This document shows positions 40,461-48,781 of a stretch of 64,000 bases of DNA, one piece after another; the stretch's first letter is position 1, and the number at the start of each line of letters is the position of its first letter. Under the pieces are notes generated by a model. That model was not told where the DNA came from and ran no database searches. It was given only the letters and a program-made list of their open reading frames with translations. The stretch spans positions 320,748 to 384,747 of the forward strand of contig NZ_AOLK01000022.1 of the NCBI RefSeq assembly GCF_000336755.1, in the 5' to 3' direction. Both the position numbers and the translations under genes were made by a program. The stretch comes from Haloferax elongans ATCC BAA-1513 (GTDB taxonomy: Archaea; Halobacteriota; Halobacteria; Halobacteriales; Haloferacaceae).

Positions 40461-42902
40461 TTATGTATCGGAGCCAACGCCATCATCGCCACCGTCAGGT
40501 TTCGCGATTGGCTCAGGCTGTGCCGGCGGGCTATTTGGCTGTGAGTCGGGTGCGTCTCTTCCGTGCTCTTGGGTCTCCAGCGACGTCTCCACCTCGTCGG
40601 CCGGGACGAGTGAGTGGGCGTCGGGGGCCTGTGCGTCACCATCTGTATTGGCCTGTGCGTCGCCGTCTGAAGCCACGTCGAACCGGTCGAGTGCGACTCG
40701 AAGGTCGCTGGCACGCGACGACAGGTCGTCGACGCGTTCGGACACTGCGTCGAGCGAGGACGTCTGGGCTTCTGTCGCGGCCGTCACGTCCTGTGCGTTC
40801 TCGCTCGTTCGCTCGCTGATTTCGGAGACATCTTCGACCATCGAGACGACTTCGGTGGTCGCGTGTGCCTGCCGCTCGGTGGCTCGACGAATCTCCTGAA
40901 TCCCGTCGGCTGTCTCCTCCACGTCGTCGACGATGGTGTCGATTGCCTCCATCGCCGCTTCGATGGTCTCGGACCCCTCGCCGACGCGAGTTCGCGTCTG
41001 GCGGATGTCTGTGGCAGTCGCGTCGGTCTGCTCGCGAACGCGGTCGATAGCGGAGTCAATCTTGCCGGTCGCGTCCTGTGTCTCCTCGGCGAGGTCTTTC
41101 ACTTCGTCCGCGACGACCGCGAAGCCTTCGCCCGCCTCACCAGCGCGAGCCGCCTCGATAGACGCGTTGAGCGCGAGGATGTGTGTCTGGCTGGCAATCT
41201 GGTCGATGAAGCCGACGACGGATTCGATTTCCTCGATGACTGATTCGAGTTCCTCGACTTGCTCGACCGTGTTCTCGGTCGCCGATTCGATGGCACGGAG
41301 TTCGGAGATTGCGTCGGATGCGGCGTCGCGGCTGTACTCACCGCGCTCGGATGCCGCCGCCGCGCGCTCGGCGACTTCGGACGCAGACGCGGTCATCTCC
41401 TGAATGGTCGCCGAGAAGTCGTTCATGCGTTCGGTCACGTCGTCGAGGTGGTCGTCCTGTTCGACGATATCGTCGAGAATCGTCGCCATCGACTCGGAGA
41501 CGGTTTCGCTGGTTTCGGTGACGTCGGTGACGCTGGCACTCGTCTCCGCGCTTGCTTCGGCGACAGAGTCACTGAACGCCTGTGCATCCGCGATGACTCC
41601 ACCGAGTTCGTCCATCGTCTCGTTGTACGTCCGCGCGATGTCGGCCATCGCCTCGCTCTCGGAGTCGGGGTCCATTCGACAGGCGATGTCGCCCGCGGCG
41701 CACTGCTCCATGACGCGGCGGTACTCCTCGGCTTTCGTTTCGAGGTGCGTGTTCAGCGCCTCGGTCTCGTCGAGCGTCTCTTTTAGCGAACCACGCATCT
41801 CGTCGAACGAGTCGTAGAGCGTCCCGAACTCGTCGATAGACTCCGTCTCGAGGTCGACATCTAGGTTGCCGTCGGACATCTCCTCTGCACGCCTCGTCAG
41901 TTCGCTGAGTCGGCGTGTCGTACGACGGCCGACGAACACGGCGACGGCACCGAGTGAGCCAATCGCAGCGAGAATCGTCAGCAGTAACCCGCCGCCGACG
42001 CTGTCGCGGACGCTGTACGCGCTCGCTGCCGGGACGGCGGTCGAGAGCGTCCAGTCGACGCCTTCGACCGGCGTGTACGCAACGACGCGGTCGCCCGATT
42101 TATCGAGAATCGTGCCGTTCGTGACCGACTCGGTCGGTCCGGTGATGGTTCCGTTTTCAGCGGTCGAGACGACAGGCGACCCGCTGGCCCCGTAGAGCGT
42201 CGTCTGGCTCCCGGCCATCGTTTGCTCTGTCGCAGCGATTCGCTCGGGGAGGCTCACCGTGACGAGGACTGCCGCTTCGGCGTTTTCGGGCGGCTTGCTC
42301 GCGAGGACGAACGACGCCTCGTCGTTGATGGGAGACGCGAACGTCTTCGACGAGACGTAGACTCTGTCCGGTTCTGGGTTGATGTTCTCCGAGAGGTCAT
42401 CCCACGGCAGTCCGACTTCGGAGACGGTCTTACCCTCTAACGAACTCGCCGTGCTCTCTCGAATCTCGCCGGTGCTGTAGTCGACGTAGTGGATGGCGGT
42501 GATATCTTGCTGGCCGAGTGCCGAACTGCGTTGGAAGAGAAAGCTACTGGCAGCCTGCTCGTTTCCGAGTTGGAACTGCCACGCAGAGGAGATGGATTTC
42601 GTCTCGGTGCGTTTGCTCTCGACCCACGCTTCGATTCCGTCGGCCTGCAGTTCCGCAGTCGAGGTGAGTTGCTGTTCGACCTGGTCGTCGAGCGTCCCCT
42701 GCACCTGCGTGTAGGTGGCGAAGCCAACGCCCGCCATGACGACCATGGCGACGAGCACCGCGGCGAAGAACTTGCGTGCGTACGTCCGGCGGATGACACG
42801 CGGTGCAACCGACGATGGAGTTGCCTGTCTAATCTTCTCTCCGACTGCTCGGATAGAATCGGACATCGGCTCACTCCAGAGACGCGACCAGCGTTCTCGC
42901 AT
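40461..42902 (-). CDS. Methyl-accepting chemotaxis transducer (Htr/MCP)
   Basis: This 813-residue transducer has TM1 (FFAAVLVAMVVMAGVGFATYT, about 47-67) and an extracellular Cache-like sensor domain of about 235 residues. TM2 (LLLTILAAIGSLGAVAVFVG) leads into a HAMP domain (TTRRLSELTRRAEEMSDGN). The long coiled-coil signalling region has the conserved tip VVGFIDQIASQTHILALNASIEAARAGE. A disordered acidic tail ends the protein. It relays a chemical stimulus to CheA/CheW. The ATG at 42902 lies about 29 bases after an AATTTATC element; MSDSIRAVGEK at 42866 is an alternative start. The ligand is unknown. Confidence 0.95.
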   Translation of the reverse strand: MRERWSRLWSEPMSDSIRAVGEKIRQATPSSVAPRVIRRTYARKFFAAVLVAMVVMAGVGFATYTQVQGTLDDQVEQQLTSTAELQADGIEAWVESKRTETKSISSAWQFQLGNEQAASSFLFQRSSALGQQDITAIHYVDYSTGEIRESTASSLEGKTVSEVGLPWDDLSENINPEPDRVYVSSKTFASPINDEASFVLASKPPENAEAAVLVTVSLPERIAATEQTMAGSQTTLYGASGSPVVSTAENGTITGPTESVTNGTILDKSGDRVVAYTPVEGVDWTLSTAVPAASAYSVRDSVGGGLLLTILAAIGSLGAVAVFVGRRTTRRLSELTRRAEEMSDGNLDVDLETESIDEFGTLYDSFDEMRGSLKETLDETEALNTHLETKAEEYRRVMEQCAAGDIACRMDPDSESEAMADIARTYNETMDELGGVIADAQAFSDSVAEASAETSASVTDVTETSETVSESMATILDDIVEQDDHLDDVTERMNDFSATIQEMTASASEVAERAAAASERGEYSRDAASDAISELRAIESATENTVEQVEELESVIEEIESVVGFIDQIASQTHILALNASIEAARAGEAGEGFAVVADEVKDLAEETQDATGKIDSAIDRVREQTDATATDIRQTRTRVGEGSETIEAAMEAIDTIVDDVEETADGIQEIRRATERQAHATTEVVSMVEDVSEISERTSENAQDVTAATEAQTSSLDAVSERVDDLSSRASDLRVALDRFDVASDGDAQANTDGDAQAPDAHSLVPADEVETSLETQEHGRDAPDSQPNSPPAQPEPIAKPDGGDDGVGSDT

Positions 42903-43079
42903 TGAATCGATATTCTGATTTCATCTGTGATAAATTGGGTTGCTATATAGTGTTTTGAGAGTCATAGACGCATGGTGAGGCGCTACTGCAACGAGTTCAA
43001 TATAACGCGCAACCACCACCGATAAATCCCGTATAGTAAGCATAATTGTCTCGCTGAGTGACTTCGAACCCAGACTCAA

Positions 43080-43120
43080 GAGAGTAATCATCGTGAGAAA
43101 ATATCGACAATGATTCTCTC
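43080..43120. repeat. Imperfect inverted repeat GAGAGTAATCAT ... ATGATTCTCTC
   Basis: Arms of 12 and 11 bases pair with one bulged base across an 18-base loop. It lies in the divergent region upstream of the ion-channel gene and is followed by an A/T-rich run. It could be a regulator-binding site or a transcriptional hairpin. Confidence 0.4.
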
Positions 43121-43143
43121 TAAAAATTCTAATCTATATATCC

Positions 43144-43155
43144 ATCAATATTGAT
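43144..43155. promoter_or_regulatory. Perfect palindrome ATCAATATTGAT
   Basis: A 12-base perfect palindrome, about 55 bases upstream of the channel's TATA box. Symmetry and position suggest a dimeric regulator site; no regulator is identified. Confidence 0.35.
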
Positions 43156-43205
43156 ATCAAACTGGACCAAACAGAGCCACACGATAAAACGGACACGGCG
43201 ACGCT

Positions 43206-43210
43206 ATAAG
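43206..43210 (+). promoter_or_regulatory. TATA box of ion-channel gene
   Basis: GCTATAAGT at 43204-43212 is centred about 26 bases before the ATG at 43234. This supports that start over the upstream GTG at 43210, which lies within the TATA region. Confidence 0.5.
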
Positions 43211-43233
43211 TGCGCCAGCGGCTAACGAACAGT

Positions 43234-44076
43234 ATGGAAAGCCACGTTCCGTCCCGCCATGGGGACACCCTCCGGGACGTGATTCGGTTTTATCTTCTGG
43301 ACCACCGGACGGTCGTCGGGAAGGCCATCGACATCGGACTTCTCGGCCTCAACCTCGTGTTCGTGGCGGTGTTCGTACTCGAAACGTACCCACTGTCGTC
43401 GGCCGTCCAAGAGGCGCTCTGGCAATTCGAAGTCGCGATTGCACTCGTCTTCCTCCTCGAATACGTCCTCCGAGTCTATGGCGCACGAAGTCGCGTCGGC
43501 GAACTGACCGACCCGTACACGCTCGTCGACCTGGTAGCAATCGTTCCGACGCTCTCGGTGTGGCTGCTTCCGGTCCCGGCGCTCGCAGCGAACATCGGCT
43601 TTCTTCGTGTAATTCGGGTGGTTCGCGTCCTTCGGTTCTACCGCTTCACCCGCGACGAGGAGTTCTTCTTCGGCACCGTCTCCGTGGGGACGCTTCGAGT
43701 GATGAAGTTGCTGTTGACCGTGCTGACGATTTTCTTCGTCGCCGCGGGGATGTTCTACTCGTTCGAACACGAGATGAACCCGCAAGTGGCGACGTTCGCC
43801 GACGCGTTCTACTTCGTCGTCGTCGCACTCACGACCGTCGGGTTCGGCGACATCATACCCGTCACACAGGCGGGGCGAGCAGTCACCGTCGCCGCGATTC
43901 TCGCAGGCATCATCCTCATCCCGTGGCAGGCGAGTAAAATCGTCAAAGAGTGGGCCCACAGAGACCAAGTCAACGTCGTTTGCGAGAACTGCGGACTCGC
44001 GTACCATGACCGCGACGCCTCCCACTGCAAGTCCTGCGGCCACGTCATCTACCAGGAGTACGATTCACGGGAGTGA
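43234..44076 (+). CDS. Voltage-gated-type potassium channel with C-terminal zinc ribbon
   Basis: This 280-residue channel subunit has six transmembrane helices. Its S4-like segment GFLRVIRVVRVLRFYRFTR has regularly spaced Arg, and the selectivity filter is VALTTVGFGDIIP. The C-terminus carries a zinc-ribbon-like VCENCGLAYHDRDASHCKSCG motif (CxxC ... CxxC), probably a small cytoplasmic metal-binding domain. It should form a tetrameric potassium channel. The ribbon is an unusual appendage that may regulate gating. The ATG at 43234 is supported by the TATA spacing (leaderless). Confidence 0.93.
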   Translation: MESHVPSRHGDTLRDVIRFYLLDHRTVVGKAIDIGLLGLNLVFVAVFVLETYPLSSAVQEALWQFEVAIALVFLLEYVLRVYGARSRVGELTDPYTLVDLVAIVPTLSVWLLPVPALAANIGFLRVIRVVRVLRFYRFTRDEEFFFGTVSVGTLRVMKLLLTVLTIFFVAAGMFYSFEHEMNPQVATFADAFYFVVVALTTVGFGDIIPVTQAGRAVTVAAILAGIILIPWQASKIVKEWAHRDQVNVVCENCGLAYHDRDASHCKSCGHVIYQEYDSRE

Positions 44077-44627
44077 GACGCCAGCCAGTGGCCTCTCCCC
44101 GCGGCTAACGTCGAGGGAATCAGACAGTCCGGCCGTATACAACATGAACATTTATTATAGATTGGCCAGAAGGGCGGAGTACACAATGTCGGTCGTACAC
44201 GTACAGCAGTAACACTCTCGACGCCCAGTATCGCTGTCCGACCGACCCACCATCGAACCCCCAACCGTGAGCACGAACACACGCCGAACATACGAACCGC
44301 AACTGCGAACAAACCGACGCTCGTCGCGCTCGACGCCAGACGCCGACACCGCCGCCACCGACACTGCCGACGCCGACTCGTGGACAGCACAGTGTCAACG
44401 TCAGTTCGAGTCGAATCGAACCGAGCGACTCCACAATCTCGTCGACCGGGAGAATCAGTCGCTACCGCGGATGGACTGAGGTCACCAGCCGTCACAGGGC
44501 TATTCGACCGTCGAATACGGCCAGCGGAATCGCATCTCGTTTCCGTCTTCACACCTCGGTTCTCGCTCAGGCACCCGCTTTGCGGCGACACATCGCTTGA
44601 AGTGACTGGCGCGCCCAGTGGCGGGCG
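44077..44627. other. Region with promoter-like element and an interrupted small frame
   Basis: About 550 bases lie between the channel and the hydrolase. A TTTATTATA element (44151-44159) lies about 30 bases before an ATG at 44186. That ATG opens a frame of only eight codons (MSVVHVQQ) before a TAA. The same frame then stays open from 44213 to a TGA at 44477-44479. No other coding sequence is convincing. Confidence 0.45.
44267..44479 (+). CDS. Possible small hypothetical protein
   Basis: This is a 70-codon frame from GTG 44267: STNTRRTYEPQLRTNRRSSR, then an Asp/Thr/Ala-rich acidic stretch and FESNRTERLHNLVDRENQS. No family is recognised. It lies in the same frame as the eight-codon ORF at 44186, separated by one TAA, so it may be the 3' part of a broken gene. 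Codon use is fairly GC-rich at third positions. Confidence 0.3.
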   Translation: MSTNTRRTYEPQLRTNRRSSRSTPDADTAATDTADADSWTAQCQRQFESNRTERLHNLVDRENQSLPRMD

Positions 44628-45350
44628 ATGCGATTGGCACGGATTCAAACCGACGACGGTGTTGCGACGGGGCGCTATGAGGACGGTCTCGTGACGGTCG
44701 ATGGCGACGAGTTCGAAGTCGGCGTCGATGCCGACCTTCTCGCACCCTGTGAGCCATCGGCGGTCTACTGCGTCGGGCGGAACTACGCGGCCACGGTCGA
44801 CCAGATGGACTACGAAATTCCCGACCAGCCGGACTGGTTCATCAAGCCGCCGACCTCGGTCCTCGACCCCGGGGCACCCATCGTGTATCCCTCGTGGACA
44901 GAAGAACTGACCTACGCGGGCGAGTTGGCGGCCGTTATCGACCGCGAGTGCCACGATATCTCAGAAGCCGAGGTTGCCGACGTGGTGCGCGGCTACACCA
45001 TTCTCAACGACCTCGACGCCCTCGACCAACCCGGCCGGACTGCTCGGAAGGCGTTCGACGGGTCCGGCCCGCTCGGCCCATGGATAGAGACTGACGTCGA
45101 CCCCTCCGACATGGGCATGACGACTCACGTCGGCGGCGAGTTGCGACAGGAGGCGAACACCGACCAGATGCTCTTTTCGCCCGCCGAAGTCGTCTCGTTT
45201 CTCTCGGAGCGCTACACGTTCCGCCCCGGCGACGTGGTCTCCTTCGGAAGCCCGGCAAACCCAGGGCTCGTCGAACCCGGCGACGACGTGGAAATTTGGT
45301 ACGAGGGCGTGGGCACGCTGACGAATACGGTGGTTGCATCGGAGAAATAG
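44628..45350 (+). CDS. Fumarylacetoacetate hydrolase (FAH) family protein
   Basis: This 240-residue protein has the FAH fold: AVYCVGRNYAATVDQM, FIKPPTSVLDPGAPIVYPSW, a metal-site region LTYAGELAAVIDREC, GYTILNDLDALD and FRPGDVVSFGSPANPGLVEPGDDVEIWYEGVGTL. Family members are hydrolases, decarboxylases or isomerases of beta-diketo or acylpyruvate compounds, using a divalent metal. No catabolic neighbours help define the substrate. It is convergent with the small membrane protein gene downstream. Confidence 0.92.
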   Translation: MRLARIQTDDGVATGRYEDGLVTVDGDEFEVGVDADLLAPCEPSAVYCVGRNYAATVDQMDYEIPDQPDWFIKPPTSVLDPGAPIVYPSWTEELTYAGELAAVIDRECHDISEAEVADVVRGYTILNDLDALDQPGRTARKAFDGSGPLGPWIETDVDPSDMGMTTHVGGELRQEANTDQMLFSPAEVVSFLSERYTFRPGDVVSFGSPANPGLVEPGDDVEIWYEGVGTLTNTVVASEK

Positions 45351-45391
45351 CGAAACAGTAGTGGCATCGGGCAATAGCCGCGAAATGAGCG

Positions 45392-45610
45392 TCAGTTGAG
45401 TGTCTCGACCTCGTCTGTGAGGTCAGCCGGTTCGTCGACCGGGCCGTTGATAAACAGGCCGTGGCCCATCAACACGGCGGCGACGGAACTAAACCCGACG
45501 ATGCTCGTCGTCGGGGGAAACGACGTGAACTGGCCGATGAGGACGCCAGCGACGAGGCTCACGAGTATCCCGACGAGGACAAGGTCGTAGTACTGCCACG
45601 TGTAGTCCAT
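45392..45610 (-). CDS. Small two-helix membrane protein
   Basis: This 72-residue protein begins MDYTWQYYDLVLVGILVSLVAGVLIG. It has a second hydrophobic segment (IVGFSSVAAVLMGHGLFI) and an acidic tail, and matches the size and style of conserved small haloarchaeal membrane proteins. The function is unknown. It is convergent with the FAH-family gene and divergent from the aIF2-beta-like gene. Confidence 0.7.
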   Translation of the reverse strand: MDYTWQYYDLVLVGILVSLVAGVLIGQFTSFPPTTSIVGFSSVAAVLMGHGLFINGPVDEPADLTDEVETLN

Positions 45611-45747
45611 GCGAGTACGAACGGGAGCCAGCACTGAAGGAGTACTGGCTAGTTTCGGGGGAGGTGGATGTGAACCAAACACCATCTGGCACGGCATGGG
45701 CAAAGCAGTCACGGAACGTCTATACGTCGCCAGTCACTCCACACCCT

Positions 45748-46356
45748 ATGGAATACCAGACTGCGCTCGACCGAGCGCTCGACATCCTTCCGGAGCGGAA
45801 CGTGGAACAGGAACGCCTGACGATACCGGACCCGTCGGGCGAAACGGACGGTGCATTCACGCGCCTCACCAACCTCGGCGAGATTGCCGACGCGCTCTCG
45901 CGGACGCCGACCCACCTCCACAGCGCCATCCAGCGTACCTTCGGTACGAGCGGCCAACTCGAAGGCGACCGCGCCCGTTACAGCGGGTCGTTCTCCATCA
46001 ACGACTTCGAAGAGGCCATCGACGAATACGTCGAAGAGTACGTCATCTGCTCGGAGTGTGGCCTGCCGGACACGCGCCTCGTGACCGAAGACGGCGTCGA
46101 CATGCTCCGCTGTGAGGCCTGTGGTGCCTTCCGTCCCGTCCAGAAGCGCTCCAGTACGAGCAAGAAGCGCCAGCGCGAGGCCGTGGAAGAAGGCCGCACC
46201 TACGAGGTCGAAATTACCGGAACCGGCCGCAAGGGCGACGGCGTCGCCAAGCGCGGTGACTACACCATCTTCGTTCCCGGCGCGAAGGAAGGCCAGACGG
46301 TCCGCGTCTACATCAAGAACACGAGCGGCTCGCTCGCGTTCGCGCGACTCGCCTGA
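45748..46356 (+). CDS. Translation initiation factor aIF2 beta subunit-like, with TRAM domain
   Basis: This 202-residue protein has the aIF2-beta core (LTNLGEIADALSRTPTHLHSAIQRTFGTSG), then a C4 zinc ribbon VICSECGLPDTRLVTEDGVDMLRCEACGA. After a basic linker a C-terminal TRAM domain follows (GRTYEVEITGTGRKGDGVAKRGDYTIFVPGAKEGQTVRV). aIF2-beta supports initiator tRNA delivery to the ribosome, and the TRAM domain adds RNA-binding capacity. It starts at ATG 45748. Whether it is the main aIF2-beta or a paralogue cannot be decided here. Confidence 0.92.
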   Translation: MEYQTALDRALDILPERNVEQERLTIPDPSGETDGAFTRLTNLGEIADALSRTPTHLHSAIQRTFGTSGQLEGDRARYSGSFSINDFEEAIDEYVEEYVICSECGLPDTRLVTEDGVDMLRCEACGAFRPVQKRSSTSKKRQREAVEEGRTYEVEITGTGRKGDGVAKRGDYTIFVPGAKEGQTVRVYIKNTSGSLAFARLA

Positions 46357-46437
46357 CGTGGCACATTCGGCGGCAGAAACATCAATATATTACCACCTTC
46401 CCGAATACCTATCAAATAGAGCGCCATACCGGGCAAC

Positions 46438-47472
46438 ATGAGTCGAGGGGAAGGGGCAGGGACAGCGCACGCGATTACGACTGGTGAGCGTGAGAATCCG
46501 ATTCGCGTACTCCACGTCGACGACGACGCTTCGTTTGCCGAGCTTACGTCGACACTGTTGGAACGAGAGTCGACTGCAGGACCTCCCCTCGAAGTCCAGA
46601 CCGAGACGGACCCGACTGCCGTCGACCCGCCTCTCGGTACGGTAGATTGCGTCGTCAGCGACTACGATATGCCGGTCGTCGACGGCCTCGAACTGCTGGA
46701 GAAAGTGCGACAGCACCACCCTGGCCTCCCCTTTATTCTCTTTACCGGCCGGGGGTCAGAAGAAATCGCGAGTAAGGCAATCTCAGCCGGCGTCACAGAC
46801 TATCTCCGAAAAGGCGGGCGGAGAGACCGGTTCGGTGTCCTCGCGAATCGAATCCGAAACGTTGTCGCCAAGCGCCGTGCAGAACAGTCCGCACGCCAGA
46901 GCACTCGCCTGCTTCGGAACGTCATCGACCATCTCCCACAGTGCGTGTTCGTCAAGGACATCGAAGGCCAGTATCTCCTCATCAACGAAAACGGAGCCGA
47001 AACGTACGGTGGTTCTCCCGAAGACATCGAAGGCAAGACGGAGTCCGAGGTAAACGACCCCGAGACGGCCGCCCAGTTCCGGGAAGAAGACCGGCAAGTC
47101 ATCGAACAGGGCGTGGCGAGGTACATCAGCGACCAGCACGTGGTCGCCGAAGACGGAGCCGAGCGCGTCGAGCGGGTGATGAAGTTCCCGTTCGATATCG
47201 AGTCGGCTTCGACCCCGGCGGTACTCGGTATCGCCGAGGACGTGACTACGGAGCGACGAAAGACTGCCCAACTCGACGCGGCCGCGACGCTCGTCGAGCG
47301 TCTCCGTTCGCATCTCGAATCGTCCGGAGGCCGTCGAAACGGGGTCGACGAGACGTCAGGACACGTGGTGGATGAAAAACTCGCAACACTCGTAGACGAA
47401 CTCGAAACCGTGATTACCGACCCGCAATCGGTCGACGTGCAGTCGGTCCTGCGGGACGACGACTTGGACTGA
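46438..47472 (+). CDS. REC-PAS sensor/regulator protein without kinase domain
   Basis: This 344-residue protein has a receiver domain (IRVLHVDDDASFAEL, phospho-Asp in CVVSDYDMPVVDG, FILFTGRGS, DYLRKGG) and a PAS domain (VIDHLPQCVFVKDIEGQYLLINENG, then VTTERRKTAQLD). After a short helical linker it ends with no H-box or ATPase domain. Haloarchaeal relatives usually continue into a histidine kinase, so this may be a truncated form or a dedicated PAS-output regulator. A CTATCAAATAG element at 46410-46420 lies about 25 bases before the ATG. Confidence 0.9.
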   Translation: MSRGEGAGTAHAITTGERENPIRVLHVDDDASFAELTSTLLERESTAGPPLEVQTETDPTAVDPPLGTVDCVVSDYDMPVVDGLELLEKVRQHHPGLPFILFTGRGSEEIASKAISAGVTDYLRKGGRRDRFGVLANRIRNVVAKRRAEQSARQSTRLLRNVIDHLPQCVFVKDIEGQYLLINENGAETYGGSPEDIEGKTESEVNDPETAAQFREEDRQVIEQGVARYISDQHVVAEDGAERVERVMKFPFDIESASTPAVLGIAEDVTTERRKTAQLDAAATLVERLRSHLESSGGRRNGVDETSGHVVDEKLATLVDELETVITDPQSVDVQSVLRDDDLD

Positions 47473-47838
47473 GAGGGACGTTCTGGCTACTTCTGACTTA
47501 CTTCAGACTACGTTTCCAGCGACTGCTCCCACGCGACCCCAAGTCAGTGACAAACCTCCGCGGAACCGGCGACAACTGCAGACGTCTCCGAACGACGTGT
47601 TTCAGACTGGAAACGGCGCGCCGAACAACTCACCGCAGAACAGGACGAACGCGAGAGCGCGGCGGAAGCGAGTGAAGAGACAGATGAATCATACGAGAAC
47701 ACAGAACGACAGGCGAGCACGGACGACACAGACAGTGACGAGACGGCGTAGTCGGTCTCTTTCGTTGACGTGATTTTGTTCCCATCGGACGGGAACCGAT
47801 GAACAGGGTGATATCACCACCGGTCTAACCACCCCGTG
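47473..47838. other. Intergenic region with a possible gene remnant
   Basis: No complete gene is visible. The only protein-like stretch is the start-less frame at 47551-47751. The last ~85 bases contain the promoter region of the UspA gene. Confidence 0.5.
47551..47751 (+). pseudogene. Possible C-terminal remnant of a lost gene
   Basis: The frame reads EPATTADVSERRVSDWKRRAEQL, followed by an acidic coiled-coil-like TAEQDERESAAEASEETDE and ends at TAG 47749-47751. It has haloarchaeal composition and GC-rich third positions but no ATG, GTG or TTG in frame after the preceding TGA. It probably represents the tail of a degraded protein. The family is unknown. Confidence 0.35.
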
Positions 47839-48267
47839 ATGTACGACACCATCCTCGTGCCAGTCGACGGGAGCGATTCGATGGCACCAATCGTCGAAGA
47901 CGCCGCAACTCTCGCCGCAGAGCGAGACGCGACCGTCCATCTGCTGTACGTCGTAGACAAACGCGCCTTCTTGACGCTCGCAGACGACCGACGCGACGAA
48001 GTTATCGAGGAACTCGAAGCACAGGGTTCGGCCGCCCTCGAAGTCGCCAGCGCGACGATGAAAGACCACGAGGTAGCCGTCGAAACGCATCTGCACCACG
48101 GCGACCCCGCAGACGAAATTCTCGACCTCGCCACCGAACTCGAGGTCGACCTCATCGCGATGGGGACCCACGCCCGGTTCGAAGACAACATTCTCGGGTC
48201 TGTCTCGCGGACCGTCGTCGTCGAAGCCGACGTCCCGGTTCTCGCAACCCCGCTCACCGAGTCCTGA
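47839..48267 (+). CDS. Universal stress protein (UspA family)
   Basis: This 142-residue UspA-fold protein begins MYDTILVPVDGSDSMAPIVEDA and continues with DATVHLLYVVDKRAFL, the helix DPADEILDLATELEVDLIAMGTHAR and LGSVSRTVVVEADVPVLATP. The nucleotide-binding G-2x-G-9x-G-[S/T] motif is degenerate here (GTHARFEDNILGSVS). The role is general stress response; the ligand may be ATP or none. It ends 18 bases before a convergent small gene. Confidence 0.93.
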   Translation: MYDTILVPVDGSDSMAPIVEDAATLAAERDATVHLLYVVDKRAFLTLADDRRDEVIEELEAQGSAALEVASATMKDHEVAVETHLHHGDPADEILDLATELEVDLIAMGTHARFEDNILGSVSRTVVVEADVPVLATPLTES

Positions 48268-48285
48268 TCCTTCTCCCTGCCGTTC

Positions 48286-48555
48286 TCACACCAACCGCAA
48301 CAGCAACAGCGCAACTCCAAACAGCGTCGACATCGCGCTGATGAGCAAGAGACCGCCGCTGACGACGAGCAGGCGGCCGTCGAGGACAATCATCTCCCCC
48401 GCGGCGATGTTCGTGATAGACAGCCCGGACGAGACGTCGGCGACGGGCCCTAAGAGCGCGATACAGAACGCGATGAGCCCCGCAACGACCAGAACGTACG
48501 GTGTGAGGGAGTTCGTGCTCCGGGGTGGACTGTGAGTCGAGTAGCCGCGAGACAT
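48286..48555 (-). CDS. Small membrane protein, unknown family
   Basis: This 89-residue protein has two strong hydrophobic helices (PYVLVVAGLIAFCIALLGPVAD and LLVVSGGLLLISAMSTLFGVALLLL) separated by ITNIAAGEMIVLDGR. It is of a conserved haloarchaeal type, possibly a DUF family not recalled here. It is convergent with uspA. Function is unknown. Confidence 0.7.
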   Translation of the reverse strand: MSRGYSTHSPPRSTNSLTPYVLVVAGLIAFCIALLGPVADVSSGLSITNIAAGEMIVLDGRLLVVSGGLLLISAMSTLFGVALLLLRLV

Positions 48556-48774
48556 ACCTCACGGTACGACGTGTTTCCATTTTGGTACGAATCGGCTACT
48601 ACGGCGGTTCTCTCGTTAGCGACGTCCTACTCGGGCGAATCTGGCGATTCGGCTCGGGAGTGGAAACGCCGACAGAAATCCGTCGCACACGCTCTGTCTC
48701 ACGGTAGCACCCCACAATCGAAGGAGCAACTAGACGTCCCGGACAAGCCCTCGACCAGCACCACAGGGCGTTAG
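48532..48774 (+). pseudogene. Possible degraded small frame
   Basis: An 80-codon GTG frame overlaps the 5' end of the small membrane protein gene on the opposite strand. The part after 48560 reads YDVFPFWYESATTAVLSLATSY, then SAREWKRRQKSVAHALSHG and a polar tail. It could be a short real protein, the relic of a membrane protein, or chance. No family is seen. Confidence 0.25.
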
Positions 48775-48781
48775 TAGCCGA

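Larger units (their letters stand above)
42903..43233. other. Divergent AT-rich regulatory region
   Basis: About 330 bases separate the divergent transducer and ion-channel genes. They hold TATA-like elements for both, a long imperfect hairpin (43080-43120), a perfect 12-base palindrome (43144-43155) and no supportable reading frame. Confidence 0.55.

Noticed and set aside
44049-44954. Minus-strand 301-codon frame across the interrupted region and the FAH gene
   Set aside because: It runs antisense to the clear FAH-family gene and has low-quality, Arg/Ser/Cys-rich sequence with no domain.
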